A DNA stretch of 36,484 bases from Candidatus Nitrospira nitrificans (GTDB lineage Bacteria; Nitrospirota; Nitrospiria; Nitrospirales; Nitrospiraceae): NCBI RefSeq assembly GCF_001458775.1, contig NZ_CZPZ01000018.1, positions 1 through 36,484 on the forward strand, read 5' to 3'. Each line of letters begins with the position of its first letter. Positions within the stretch are counted from its first letter, which is position 1. Below the pieces are notes generated by a model. The model was not told the origin of the DNA and ran no database searches. It worked only from the letters and a program-made list of their open reading frames with translations. Both the position numbers and the translations under genes were made by a program. Positions 16,170 to 25,200 of this stretch are shown here, piece after piece.

Positions 16170-17273
16170 ATGACGACCAAGACAAAGAAAACCACGCCGG
16201 TCGAAAAGAAGCTGATCAGCTTGGCCGATATTGTGATCCAAGCGGCCGATCGATCGAAAGACCCGACGTTTCAGATTCCCATCCGCGCGCTCTCGAACGT
16301 GTCCTTCAATGAGCGGAAGGGGCTGATCGAGATGGGGAGTAAGAAGCAGGAGCGGTCGTTTTTCAACGTAGGCATGGCGAAGAAATTCATGCAGACGGTG
16401 TTGGTGGCGGATGCCCTCTCCGAATTGCAGCGAGCCGATCTGACCACCTCGCTTCGAGAAATTTACTACCGCACGAAACATACGATCAGAGACTCTCACG
16501 AGAATACATTCGATACGCAGGATGAATCCGATCCCGTGATCGAGGATCTCGAAGTGTCCCTTGCCGCGCTCCGGGAGGAGCTGCATGTGCGGGCGGAAAA
16601 TAGCGGCAGCATTGTCGGGCCGGTGGTCTTCGGCGACGACGGCGATCGCGTCGATTGTGCCAAGCTGGGGAAGGGCGGGTATTCGGTGCCGTCGATCGTG
16701 GAGCCGGAGTATCTGGAGATCCGGCGCTGTACGGCGGACTTCGTGCTGCTCGTGGAAAAAGGCACCCAGTGGAACCGGTTGTCCGAAGATAAGTTCTGGC
16801 GACGCTATAACTGTGTGTTGCTCACGGGCAACGGCCAGCCCCCGCGAGGCGTTCGGCGCCTGGCGCGGCGGCTCCATGAAGAATACAAACTGCCGGTGTA
16901 TGTCTTGGTGGATAATGATCCGTGGGGATACTATATCTATTCCGTCATCAAGCAGGGCTCGATCAATCTCGCGTTCGAAAGCCAGCGGATGGCGATTCCA
17001 AAAGCCAAGTTCATGGGCTTGTCCAGCGCCGATCCGGAGCGATACGAGCTGCCGCGCAATGTCGGGATCAAATTGAACGACAAAGACATCGCGCGCGCGA
17101 AAGAATTGATGAACTATGAGTGGTTCAAGAAGCCGGCTTGGCAGGCGGAAATCAAGCGCATGCTCGCGAGCGGATTGAAGTACGAACTCGACGCGCTGGC
17201 CAATAAGGATTTTCAGTATCTGACGAAGAAGTATCTGCCGAGGAAGCTCAAAGAAAAAGATTGGCTGGACTAA
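16170..17273 (+). CDS. top6A: DNA topoisomerase VI subunit A (Spo11-like)
   Basis: Subunit A, 367 residues, carries the cutting tyrosine and the Toprim metal site. The winged-helix 5Y-CAP motif LREIYYRTKH places the catalytic Tyr at 99 or 100. The Toprim fold shows FVLLVEKG (Glu196), NCVLLTGNGQPPRGVRRLARRL and VYVLVDNDPWGYYIY (Asp248, Asp250). The C-terminal part is normal for the family. It pairs with the B subunit directly upstream. Together they relax supercoils and decatenate DNA with an ATP-gated double-strand passage. An SF2 helicase gene follows after 58 bp on the same strand. Confidence 0.96.
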   Translation: MTTKTKKTTPVEKKLISLADIVIQAADRSKDPTFQIPIRALSNVSFNERKGLIEMGSKKQERSFFNVGMAKKFMQTVLVADALSELQRADLTTSLREIYYRTKHTIRDSHENTFDTQDESDPVIEDLEVSLAALREELHVRAENSGSIVGPVVFGDDGDRVDCAKLGKGGYSVPSIVEPEYLEIRRCTADFVLLVEKGTQWNRLSEDKFWRRYNCVLLTGNGQPPRGVRRLARRLHEEYKLPVYVLVDNDPWGYYIYSVIKQGSINLAFESQRMAIPKAKFMGLSSADPERYELPRNVGIKLNDKDIARAKELMNYEWFKKPAWQAEIKRMLASGLKYELDALANKDFQYLTKKYLPRKLKEKDWLD

Positions 17274-17331
17274 ACGGCCTCCTATCCGTGCCATCATTGA
17301 GCCACCAACAGTCCGCTCGCACGAATCGGCC

Positions 17332-18888
17332 ATGAAGACCTTGCCTGCCTGGACGGCGACGCTTCGCGATTGGCAGAGCCGCGCGCTCTCGGCCGTCCGT
17401 GCCCATCAGACCAAAGATTTTCTGGCGATGGCGACTCCGGCCGCGGGGAAAACGCGGTTTGCCTTGCGCGTGGCGCACGAATATCTGGCGAAACAGGCCG
17501 CGGCCCGGGTGCTGGTCGTCTGCCCGACGAATCACCTTCGCACGCAATGGTCGTCCGCCGCGGGCAAGATCGGCGTGCAGCTTGATCCGGCCCTGACCAA
17601 CGAACAGGCCGCTGAAGCGCCGGACTATCACGGGGCCGTGGTCACCTATCAACAAGTGTGTCTGGCTCCGGCGATCTTTCAGCAGGTCAGCAAGAGCAAG
17701 AAGACGCTGCTCATCTTTGACGAGTTGCACCACGCCGGCGACGGCAAGAATTGGGGAAAGGCGCTGCGTACCGCCTTCGAGCCGGCGGTCTTCCGACTGA
17801 TTCTGTCCGGCACGCCGTTTCGCTCGGACAACAACCCGATCCCGTTTATTCGATATGATCAAGGAGAAAGCCGGGCGGATTTCGCCTACGGGTACACCGA
17901 CGCGATCCGCGACAATGTCTGCCGGCCCATTGTCTTTCCGAGCTACGAAGGCGAGCTGAGTTGGCTGTCGGAAGGCCGCGAGCATCATGCGACGTTTGAA
18001 GACGGGCTGAAGTTCAACCGGCAGCGAGAGCGGCTGAAGACGGCGCTCTTGCAGGAAACCTGGCTTGGTCCGGTCATTACCGATGCCCATGCGCAACTGA
18101 CTCGGCTTCGGAAACAGGAGCAATCGGATGCCGGTGGGCTGATTGTGTGCATGGATCAGGACCATGCTCGCTGGGTTGCGGAGCTGGTCGCGCGTATGAC
18201 CGGAACGAAAGCCGCGGTGGCGGTCTCAGACGATCCCGCAGCCTCGCGCACGATCGAGGAGTTTGCCGGGCACAAGACACAGCAGTGGCTGGTGGCGGTG
18301 AATATGGTGAGTGAAGGTGTAGACATTCCGCGGCTTCGCGTCGGCGTCTATGGGACGAACGTGATCACGGAGATGTATTTCCGGCAGGTGGTCGGCCGCT
18401 TCGTGCGGATGCAGGAGGGTTTGCCCACACCGCAACGGGCCTGGCTCTATCTGCCCAAAGATCCGGTGCTGGTGCATTATGCCAAACAGATCAAGGCGGA
18501 ACGCGATCATGTGTTGGAAGACATCATGTCGGCCGGGCAACGGGACCTCTTCGGTCGCGTGACAGTTTCGACCAACGAATACATGCCGTTGATGGCCGTG
18601 GCCAGAATGGATAGCCTGATCGGCGAAGAGGAAACGCGAACGGAAGGCGGTGTGGTTGCCTCTGAACCGGCGGTCTCACTCCATGAGCAGAAACAAGATC
18701 TGCGGGATCTCCACCGGTTGCTGGTCACCAGTCTTGCGAGAACGAGTGGAATCGATCATCGAAGGCTCAACGCGGAACTCATCGCGCGCACCGGCAGCCG
18801 CGTCGATCAGGCGACGACGGATCAGCTTCGGAAACGCATTCAACTGCTGGAGCGATGGAAAGAGCGGGGGTATGACGGGAAGCGGTGA
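17332..18888 (+). CDS. SF2 DEAD/DEAH-box helicase next to topoisomerase VI
   Basis: This 518-residue superfamily-2 ATPase carries the following motifs: LRDWQSRAL (Q-like), TPAAGKT (35-41, Walker A), LLIFDELHH (DExH at 130-133), LSGTPFR (motif III position), VNMVSEGVDIP (motif V) and RQVVGRFVR (motif VI, 351-359). The core resembles the ResIII/UvrB-like group used in DNA translocation. After the core, AGQRDLFG (QRDLF, 403-407) looks like a clamp-binding peptide. A helical C-terminal part follows. No nuclease or methylase domain is attached. Its place directly behind top6BA suggests a joint role in untangling or repair of DNA, which is inference. Restriction-system origin is an alternative, but no partner genes are nearby. 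Confidence 0.85.
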   Translation: MKTLPAWTATLRDWQSRALSAVRAHQTKDFLAMATPAAGKTRFALRVAHEYLAKQAAARVLVVCPTNHLRTQWSSAAGKIGVQLDPALTNEQAAEAPDYHGAVVTYQQVCLAPAIFQQVSKSKKTLLIFDELHHAGDGKNWGKALRTAFEPAVFRLILSGTPFRSDNNPIPFIRYDQGESRADFAYGYTDAIRDNVCRPIVFPSYEGELSWLSEGREHHATFEDGLKFNRQRERLKTALLQETWLGPVITDAHAQLTRLRKQEQSDAGGLIVCMDQDHARWVAELVARMTGTKAAVAVSDDPAASRTIEEFAGHKTQQWLVAVNMVSEGVDIPRLRVGVYGTNVITEMYFRQVVGRFVRMQEGLPTPQRAWLYLPKDPVLVHYAKQIKAERDHVLEDIMSAGQRDLFGRVTVSTNEYMPLMAVARMDSLIGEEETRTEGGVVASEPAVSLHEQKQDLRDLHRLLVTSLARTSGIDHRRLNAELIARTGSRVDQATTDQLRKRIQLLERWKERGYDGKR

Positions 18889-18908
18889 GATGTTTTCGGG
18901 ATAGCAGA

Positions 18909-19205
18909 TCAGTTCGTGGCGGCTTCTTTCTCACGCAGGTGTTTGTCGAAGATGAACGGTCCAAACGGGAGAAGAGAAGCCAGAAAGGCGGCGAATGAAA
19001 ACCGGTTGTCCCATTGATGGGGGGATCGTAACGTAACTAACTGGGCGACGTAGGCCAGGAACAGGATTCCGTGAATCGCCCCCACGACGGTTACCACTCT
19101 CGGCATCCCCATCACATACTTCATCGGCATCGCGACGAATAGCAGCAGAAGAAATGAACTCCCTTCGGCTAAGGCGGTCATTCTAAATCTTCGAATTTGC
19201 CCCAT
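18909..19205 (-). CDS. DUF3817-family small membrane protein
   Basis: This 98-residue protein has three hydrophobic segments. The DUF3817 pattern is clear: IRRFRMTALAEGSSFLLLLFVAMPMKY, VVGAIHGILFLAYV, and a final segment near FLASLLPFGPFIFDKHL. The conserved Glu in the first helix and His in the second are both present. It sits convergent to the helicase, 20 bp from its stop. The function of this family is not established; in other genomes it occurs as a stand-alone membrane protein or at transporter ends. Confidence 0.85.
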   Translation of the reverse strand: MGQIRRFRMTALAEGSSFLLLLFVAMPMKYVMGMPRVVTVVGAIHGILFLAYVAQLVTLRSPHQWDNRFSFAAFLASLLPFGPFIFDKHLREKEAATN

Positions 19206-19355
19206 CTGTATTGATGCTCCCGCCTAAGGAATCTGTCGCGATGTGTCTACCCTATGGCATTGTCTTGAACCCACGAACCGGTGTCAATACAGCTTGTCAG
19301 GACTCGATCTGATAGGGTGGGAGTGGAACGGGGAGTAAGAAGCATGAAACCACGG

Positions 19356-19381
19356 GCACCACGGCCGTCAGACCGTGGTGC
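19356..19381 (-). terminator. Strong hairpin downstream of small membrane-protein gene
   Basis: GCACCACGG (19356-19364) and CCGTGGTGC (19373-19381) form a perfect 9-bp stem with an 8-base loop, 24 bp after the stop of the leftward gene at 19406. The sequence following the stem on that strand has few T residues, so it may be a factor-assisted terminator or a mRNA-stabilising hairpin. Confidence 0.45.
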
Positions 19382-19405
19382 TTCGGTGCGCCGGGTCCGT
19401 TCGGC

Positions 19406-19630
19406 TTAAGTCGGCGGCAGCATCCAGTAACACCAGCCGAGAATAAACGGGGCTGCCACATACATCGCCTTCTTCCCGAAGGCATCATTGACCCCATAGA
19501 TGAGGATGCCCCCGATGAAGGTGAAGTAGATCAATCCAATTCCACGATAGTTGGCGCTATGTTCTGCCGCCAAAGCGAGGGTGGGCGATCCAAGGATCAG
19601 TCCGGCTGAGAGTGTGGCTAGGCGTTTCAT
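19406..19630 (-). CDS. Small exported or membrane protein, unknown function
   Basis: This 74-residue protein starts with a clear signal peptide (MKRLATLSAGLILGSPTLALAAE). Two further hydrophobic stretches follow (GLIYFTFIGGILIYGV and AMYVAAPFILGWCYWML). AAGGAG lies 7 bp upstream of the ATG, which makes translation likely. I do not recognise the family. It stands alone, with a strong hairpin after it. Confidence 0.7.
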   Translation of the reverse strand: MKRLATLSAGLILGSPTLALAAEHSANYRGIGLIYFTFIGGILIYGVNDAFGKKAMYVAAPFILGWCYWMLPPT

Positions 19631-19996
19631 CGCGATCTCCTTCTAAGATTGGGTAAAGGATGGGGCCAGTTGACGTAGAGAGGAAAGGTTACAGACACAG
19701 GAACGCCCTCGTGGTGAACGGGTGCCAGGAGGGCGTGGGATGGTTCTGGAGCGGGATGCTATGGTGGTATCGGCGAAACCTAGCAAGGAGTCACAGAACA
19801 CCTCTTTGTCTAAATGAGATGAGACATGCTGCGCCTTCCTGGCCAGGAAGTCAAACCAGCGGCTGTCGGCTGAATGTGTGAGGCATGCGAGGAAGAGATC
19901 CGAACGTCCATCGCGACGGCTAGAGACGGCACCCAACGGAGCCGCTCGTGGTTCGTGGGATTCCTTCAGAGCGAGAGAGTGTCTTGCGCTGGATTA
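19631..19996. other. Intergenic stretch, no gene seen
   Basis: A minus-strand open frame (19643-19936) has no family features and no ribosome site. Presumably this region holds the promoter of the small membrane-protein gene and the 3' region of the EEP gene. Nothing else is recognisable. Confidence 0.5.
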
Positions 19997-21085
19997 TTAG
20001 CGAGCGCTTGTATCTGGTAGCCGGCTGAGCCGTGGCCGGTCGACGGGGGGGAACTCAATTTCCGCATACACACCGCGGTGGTCCGAGGACCAGAGGGCAT
20101 CGCCGTTTGGAAGGCGCCCGGGTTGGTCAAAGGCCAGACGGCTTGAATGCACGACCGGACTGTTGCCGGTAGGCCCAGCAAGCAAGAAAATAAAATCGAC
20201 GCGACGATCGGCGGTGGGCCATTCCACGAAAATGTTTTGCCAGACTGTTCCTCCGGCGACGCCGGGATTCGTGGCGCGGAAGACATCGATGAATCCCGGT
20301 TCTTTCTGCCATTCGGTGAGGACCGGAGACTGCTCTCCAGTATTCAAGTCGCCCATCAAAATGGTTCGTCCTGTTCCTTGATGTTCACGGACCAGTTCTC
20401 CGACTCGCTGGAGCTGGCAGTCATCCCCTTTTGAAGTATGGGCGGAAAAGACCTGCACCGGTCCATCCGGTGCGTTGATCTCAGCGCGCAAGAGGATGCG
20501 AGGATCCAAGCGGCGTTGGCACCGAGGCAGGTCGTAGACCTCCGAGGTAACGATCGGATATCGGCTCACAATGGCCGGGCCTTCTTTGAAACCGATGGCT
20601 GCGGTGATCAGCCGATCCAAAAGACCGATTCCGGAGATGTGTTGAGTGGCAGGCTCAAATACCATGTGATATCCCAACGCATCGGCGATCCGTTGCGGTA
20701 CGTTGCCGTGTTTCCGGCTGTCCGACGCTTCTTGCAGCGCGATCACATCCGGTTGCAACCGCTGCAGTTCCTGAATGGTCATGACGAGACGCTCTTCCAG
20801 ATGGGTGCCGCTCTCGAAAAATCCAGACCACCCCCCATCGTGCAGGAGGTTGTAGGTCAAGACATGTAACGGGGCAGGCTGGTCTTGAGCCCTGGCTGCT
20901 CCCGGCTCAGTCCACAGGTAGGTCAGTGCAATGTACAGAAGCCACAAGGGCATGAAGATCAATCGGATCCTGCGGCGAGCAGGAGGAACATAGGATGGAG
21001 CAACTACGTGTTTCGCAGTAACCATACGACTCGTATACGGCCGGGGAATTTCCGAGTAGGCAGTGGGGCATGTCATCGGTATCAT
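19997..21085 (-). CDS. Exported endonuclease/exonuclease/phosphatase (EEP) family hydrolase
   Basis: This protein of about 362 residues has an uncleaved or cleaved membrane segment (IFMPLWLLYIALTYLW, AARAQ) after an Arg-rich stretch. The EEP fold follows, used by DNase I, sphingomyelinases and inositol-phosphate phosphatases. Metal and catalytic residues are visible in order: Asn in LTYNLLHDGG, Glu in VIALQEASD, His in FSAHTSKGDD, Asp/Asn in ILMGDLNTGEQ, Asp in RRVDFIF and Asp-His in SSDHRGVYAE. The substrate could be nucleic acid, phospholipid or a sugar phosphate; export argues for an external substrate. The start is uncertain: ATG 21085 follows an in-frame GTG, and ATG 21025 or 20953 would also keep the signal. 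No strong ribosome site was seen. Confidence 0.85.
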   Translation of the reverse strand: MIPMTCPTAYSEIPRPYTSRMVTAKHVVAPSYVPPARRRIRLIFMPLWLLYIALTYLWTEPGAARAQDQPAPLHVLTYNLLHDGGWSGFFESGTHLEERLVMTIQELQRLQPDVIALQEASDSRKHGNVPQRIADALGYHMVFEPATQHISGIGLLDRLITAAIGFKEGPAIVSRYPIVTSEVYDLPRCQRRLDPRILLRAEINAPDGPVQVFSAHTSKGDDCQLQRVGELVREHQGTGRTILMGDLNTGEQSPVLTEWQKEPGFIDVFRATNPGVAGGTVWQNIFVEWPTADRRVDFIFLLAGPTGNSPVVHSSRLAFDQPGRLPNGDALWSSDHRGVYAEIEFPPVDRPRLSRLPDTSAR

Positions 21086-21355
21086 CACACCATGCGACCA
21101 CCGCGCGCGTATAGCTGATTATACTCTTCTCCATCGGAAGGTAGAAGAAGAGGCCTGAGACGAGTGAGCGCACAGCGGGAGACAATGTCGACCGAAAGAC
21201 CAGTCGAGTCACCAACGGGAGCTGAGGCTTATCATCGAAACGAAATTCAACGATTACCTGATGGGATTTCACAAGGGCGTCTGCAGGTGGAAACTCGGCG
21301 AAAGACGCTCATCCTGGTCTCAACCTAGTTCGGGTCAGAACGAAGGAGGGGTTTT

Positions 21356-21634
21356 ATGGACACCACAGGCAGGAAATCAGTCGCCATCCTTGTCGGCATG
21401 GTGCTCATGGCAGGATCGGGTTGCGTACCGAAAGAAACTCGGAATTCATTGGCTCAGCACACCGGCGAGCCGGGAAGCACGGTGGTGAGAACTGAGCCTC
21501 CTCGCTATCATTACCCCAATACCGCCGGCAACATTGTGGCCCCTCCGGGAAACCCGGCAGGGAACCCCGCCGGATCACCTCCGATCATCAACGGTACGGA
21601 AAATCAGTCGGGGGGATGGCCGGTAGGGCGGTAA
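21356..21634 (+). CDS. Small lipoprotein-like exported protein
   Basis: This 92-residue protein has an N-terminal hydrophobic signal ending MAGSGCVPKE, a near-lipobox, so it is probably lipid-anchored. The rest is Pro/Gly/Asn-rich and low in order, with GNPAGNPAG repeats. AAGGAGG lies 8 bp upstream of the ATG. No family recognised. It is the first gene of a rightward run leading to addB, but a 104-bp gap to the next gene leaves cotranscription open. Confidence 0.7.
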   Translation: MDTTGRKSVAILVGMVLMAGSGCVPKETRNSLAQHTGEPGSTVVRTEPPRYHYPNTAGNIVAPPGNPAGNPAGSPPIINGTENQSGGWPVGR

Positions 21635-21738
21635 CCTCTTCGTTCCGCCGGTTTCAAACTCGCGCTCCTTGCACCGGCTTTTCAGCGGGTGCTAAGATTC
21701 GATCGTCAGAATAATTTCGCGCCTGCTTCGAAAGCATC

Positions 21739-22005
21739 ATGGCAAACATTACGTTACTTGTATCGCCCAGTTGCGGGGCCTGTCCCTCCGCGAAGAACCT
21801 GTGGAAACAGTTGCGCGTGAAATACAGCTTTTCCTACCGGGAGGTGGACATCACCACGAAAGACGGGCAGGAGTTGGCGGACCGCCATTCGGTGCGCGCT
21901 GTCCCCGCGACCATTATCGATGGTCGGCTGACGTTCGTCGGTGTCCCAAGTCGGGAAAGCGCGGAAAAGGCCATTCAATTGAAGATCAAACAGCGAGAAG
22001 GGTAG
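21739..22005 (+). CDS. Glutaredoxin/thioredoxin-fold protein with CGAC site
   Basis: This 88-residue redox protein has a betaalphabeta start LLVSPSCGACPSAKNLW with a CxxC site at Cys12-Cys15. A cis-Pro loop follows (RAVPATIIDGRL) with a normal fold length for small glutaredoxin-like proteins. CGAC is not the classic CPYC or CGPC, so it could be a disulfide reductase or a mini-thioredoxin. It has no export signal. Eight bases separate it from a zinc-ribbon microprotein, and both lie ahead of the AddAB genes, so they may travel as one unit. Confidence 0.85.
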   Translation: MANITLLVSPSCGACPSAKNLWKQLRVKYSFSYREVDITTKDGQELADRHSVRAVPATIIDGRLTFVGVPSRESAEKAIQLKIKQREG

Positions 22006-22013
22006 GGGGAGCC

Positions 22014-22169
22014 ATGGACGAATACGAGAATGAGCTCCCGGATCTTCCCCTCATTGCCAAGGGGCCTCCACCGGATTGCCCCATCTGCGCCGATCCCATG
22101 TCCTTCATCGACGGCGACTGGGCCTGCGTCGATTGCAACGGCGAGCTCTTGGGACCGGAGACGGGGTAA
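22014..22169 (+). CDS. 51-residue zinc-ribbon microprotein
   Basis: A very short gene with ATG at 22014 and AGGGGGA just upstream. The protein starts MDEYENELPDLPLIAKG. It contains one four-cysteine knuckle: CPICADPM and, after a short hairpin, WACVDCNGELLG. The spacing fits a zinc-ribbon. An acidic N terminus precedes it. Similar knuckles serve protein or nucleic-acid contact. The role is unknown; position directly after the CxxC protein suggests redox or zinc handling as a pair. Confidence 0.75.
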   Translation: MDEYENELPDLPLIAKGPPPDCPICADPMSFIDGDWACVDCNGELLGPETG

Positions 22170-22183
22170 TTGCGTCGCTCGTC

Positions 22184-22281
22184 GTTCGTGAAGCGTAGGT
22201 TTACAGGAAAGAAGATGCCGATGTCCGTACGCGTCACGCTCGCCTCGCTGAGCGGGCGAAGCGGGTTTCACGCTTCACGAA
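22184..22281. repeat. Second GTGAAGC/GCTTCAC inverted-repeat element
   Basis: TTCGTGAAGCG near 22185 and CGCTTCACGAA at 22271-22281 form an inverted pair around about 75 bp. The arms match those at 1984-2029 ahead of tmRNA. This is probably a dispersed intergenic repeat; here it lies just upstream of addB. Confidence 0.4.
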
Positions 22282-22292
22282 GCAAACGTTGA

Positions 22293-25200
22293 ATGCTCCG
22301 CATCGTCACCGGGCGCTTTCATTCCACTCTTGAATCTGCTCTCGTCGAGCATCTTACCCGCATCAAGGTCGCTGACCCGCTTGCACCCCTCGCAATCTTT
22401 GTTCCCTCCAAGCCGCTCGCCGATCGCCTGCGCGTCCTGCTCACTGTCGAACAACGGCTGTCGCTCCTGAACCTGCACGTTTTAACCTTTCATCAATTGG
22501 CCCTGAGGTTGGCCGGAGAAGCACCTGTCGATCGCCCGCTGCCGCGTGTCGTCGATGAGCTGTTCTTTGAACAACTGGTCCGGCACATCGTTCGCGGCAA
22601 GCTTTCCAGCCAGGCCCCGTTGCAACGGATCGGACAATCCTTCGGAACGTGGGGCGCGCTTTGGGCGACGATTCGCGACCTGAAGGATGCCGACGTCGAT
22701 CCTGTGCAGGCGCTGCAAGGGCTCCACGAAGGCTATTTCGAGGAAGATGACCGGGCGTGGCTCGGCGCGCTCCTGGCGCTCTATGCCGCCGTGAAGGAAG
22801 CGGGGAGGGCGCTCGGTGTGGGGACGCAGGACGATCTGGCTGAATCGCTTACCCCTTTCATTCCGACTGCCTCGTTCCTGCAGCCGCTCAGAGAAGTGTG
22901 TTATTACGGGTTCTACGACCTGACGCAGGTACAGCTGTCCCTCTTTGAAGCCATCAGCCGAGCCAAAGACACGACCTTGTTTTTTCCGTTGGAGGACGAT
23001 CCGGCTTTTGGGTTCGCCAGGAGGTTTTTCGATCGCTACATTCAGCCGCTGGCGATGTCGGATGCGGCGACGATCCGATCGGATCAGGAATCGTCCACCG
23101 TGCCGCCCGGTCACGTCCGACTCACCATACGAAGCGTAATCGGCGTGGAAGAAGAGTTGGCGGCAACTTGCCGAACCATTCTCGATCTGGCTGAAACCAA
23201 CGGCTATCGATTCGACGAGATCGGCATGACAGCCCGTACCCTCGATCCCTACAGCCTGCATATTCAGTCGGTTTTCGATCGCCATCGGATTCCCTTTCGT
23301 ACGACGGCATCGAGGCCGTTGATGCAGGAACCGATCTGCAAGCTGGTGTTACAGATAGTCTCCCTGCCGCTGAACGATTTGTATCGCGCGTCGGTCCTCG
23401 ATGTGGTGACGTCTCCGCTCTACCGCACTGATCTGTACGACGAGCGGTCAACGTCGTACCGGCCGGAACAGTGGAAGCTGCTGGTGCAAGCCCTGCACAT
23501 CACTCACGGAGTTGAAGAGTGGAAACGGCTGGAGCGGGCGAGTCAAGCCGCGTTGGTGCTGGACGGCGAGGAGAGCGTTGTCGGCTCTCTGGCTATTGCG
23601 CCGGGAGTGATCAGCTTGCTCTGGCAGGTGGTCTCACAGCTTACGCAAGACTGTGGAGCCCTGCCCTCGCGAGGCACGATCGGCCGGATGGTCGCCGCTT
23701 GTCGCGCACTCATCGAGCGGCGCCTGCGTCGGCCTGATGCAGCCCTATCGACCACCGACGATGGTCCGCTTGCCCGCCACGCGATGACATGGGACGCGAT
23801 AGACCGTATCTGGACGACGCTCATGGAATTGGAGTTGCTCAACGAGGAGATGACCTGGGCCGAATTCGTCGAGCTGCTGTCCCATGCCTTCGAGCGCGCA
23901 ACGATCCCTCTCCACGATGGCTCATCGCAGGGGGTGACGGTGTGCGATGTGATGGCGGCCCGCGGCGTGCCGTTCAAAGTGCTGTTCATCCTCGGTTTGA
24001 ACGAAAAAGTGTTTCCCCGTTATATCCGGGAAGACCCGTTTCTTCGCGATCGCCATCGGCGCGTGCTCGACGCCACGCTCGGATTCAAAATCGACGAGAA
24101 ACTGGCCGCCTATAGAGAAGAGACCTTGCTCTTTCACCTGAGCTGTCAGGCTGCCTCACAACGGCTGTTCTTGTCCTATCAACGCGCTGATGAATCGGGG
24201 CGCATGCTGGCTGCCTCTTCGTATCTCGGAAACGCTCGTCGTCGGTTCGGCCAGGATGAGCAGCCGATAGAGATGGTGCCTCGTCGCCTAACCGATCGAG
24301 TCTCACAACGACCGACGCTCAAATTATTCCTGCCGCCGGCTGAACTGACTCAGTGGTTGGCGATCAATGGGCAAGACCCGGCCGATCTGGTCCAGGCGCT
24401 CGGGCGTGATGCCGAGACGCTCCGCCATGCGGCGGCGGCGCTCGACCGAGTCGAAGAGGACGGCGCCATGCTGAATCTCTTCGACGGGATTACCGGAACG
24501 ATCGAGCCCCATTGGGCGCGGCTTCTCGACCGGGGCCTCGCCCCGACGCCGCTCGAACGCTATGCGCGCTGTCCGTTTCAATATTTTGCCGCGGATGTGC
24601 TGAGACTCGAACCGAGCCGTGTCGTGATGTCGCAGGAGCCGGATGCGGCGTTGGTGGGGATGCTCTGTCATGCTGCCTTGCGTCGTGGCTATGAACAGCT
24701 TGTGTCGGCCGGGTGGCCGACTCGACAGGTGGCGGGCGAGATGGTGGACCAGACGATTCGACGGGCGGCGGAACAGGCGGCGGCGGACTTGGAATCACAA
24801 CATCAGACAGGCCATTATCTGCTGTGGGAGTTGGCAAAAGAACTGATCGTGACGCTGATGATCGCGGCCGTGAAAGCGGACGAGGAGGAACAGGCCGAGC
24901 ATCCCTATGAGCCCATCGCATTTGAAGTGGACGGTGAAGGGACGATTCCCGGCGTCCTCGGCGAGGGATTGTTGAAGATTCGCGGTCGCATCGATCGGCT
25001 CGATCGGAACCGGACCTCCGGCGCCCTGCGCGTGATCGATTACAAATTCAAAGTCGGCTCGGCGATGAAACCGGAAGACCGGAACTTGGTCCAGTCGGCG
25101 GTCCGTGGGTATCGGCTGCAGCCGCCGCTCTATGGTTGCCTAGCCGTTCCCGGCCGGTCCACACCGAGCCAGGTGCAGTTCCTGTTTCTCGCTCCGCAGT

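Noticed and set aside
16140-17333. A 397-codon open frame on the minus strand opposite top6A
   Set aside because: top6A on plus has all family motifs; the antisense frame is rich in Arg, His and Leu, has no motif and arises from GC-rich codon use.
17248-18165. A 305-codon minus frame opposite the SF2 helicase
   Set aside because: The helicase motifs are all on plus in the right order; the antisense product has no recognisable domain.
17332-18888. Helicase as part of a restriction or defence island
   Set aside because: No methylase, nuclease or other defence gene is next to it; topoisomerase VI is the only partner in view.
22482-23285. A 267-codon minus frame opposite addB
   Set aside because: A shadow of addB in GC-rich DNA; no motif or ribosome site.
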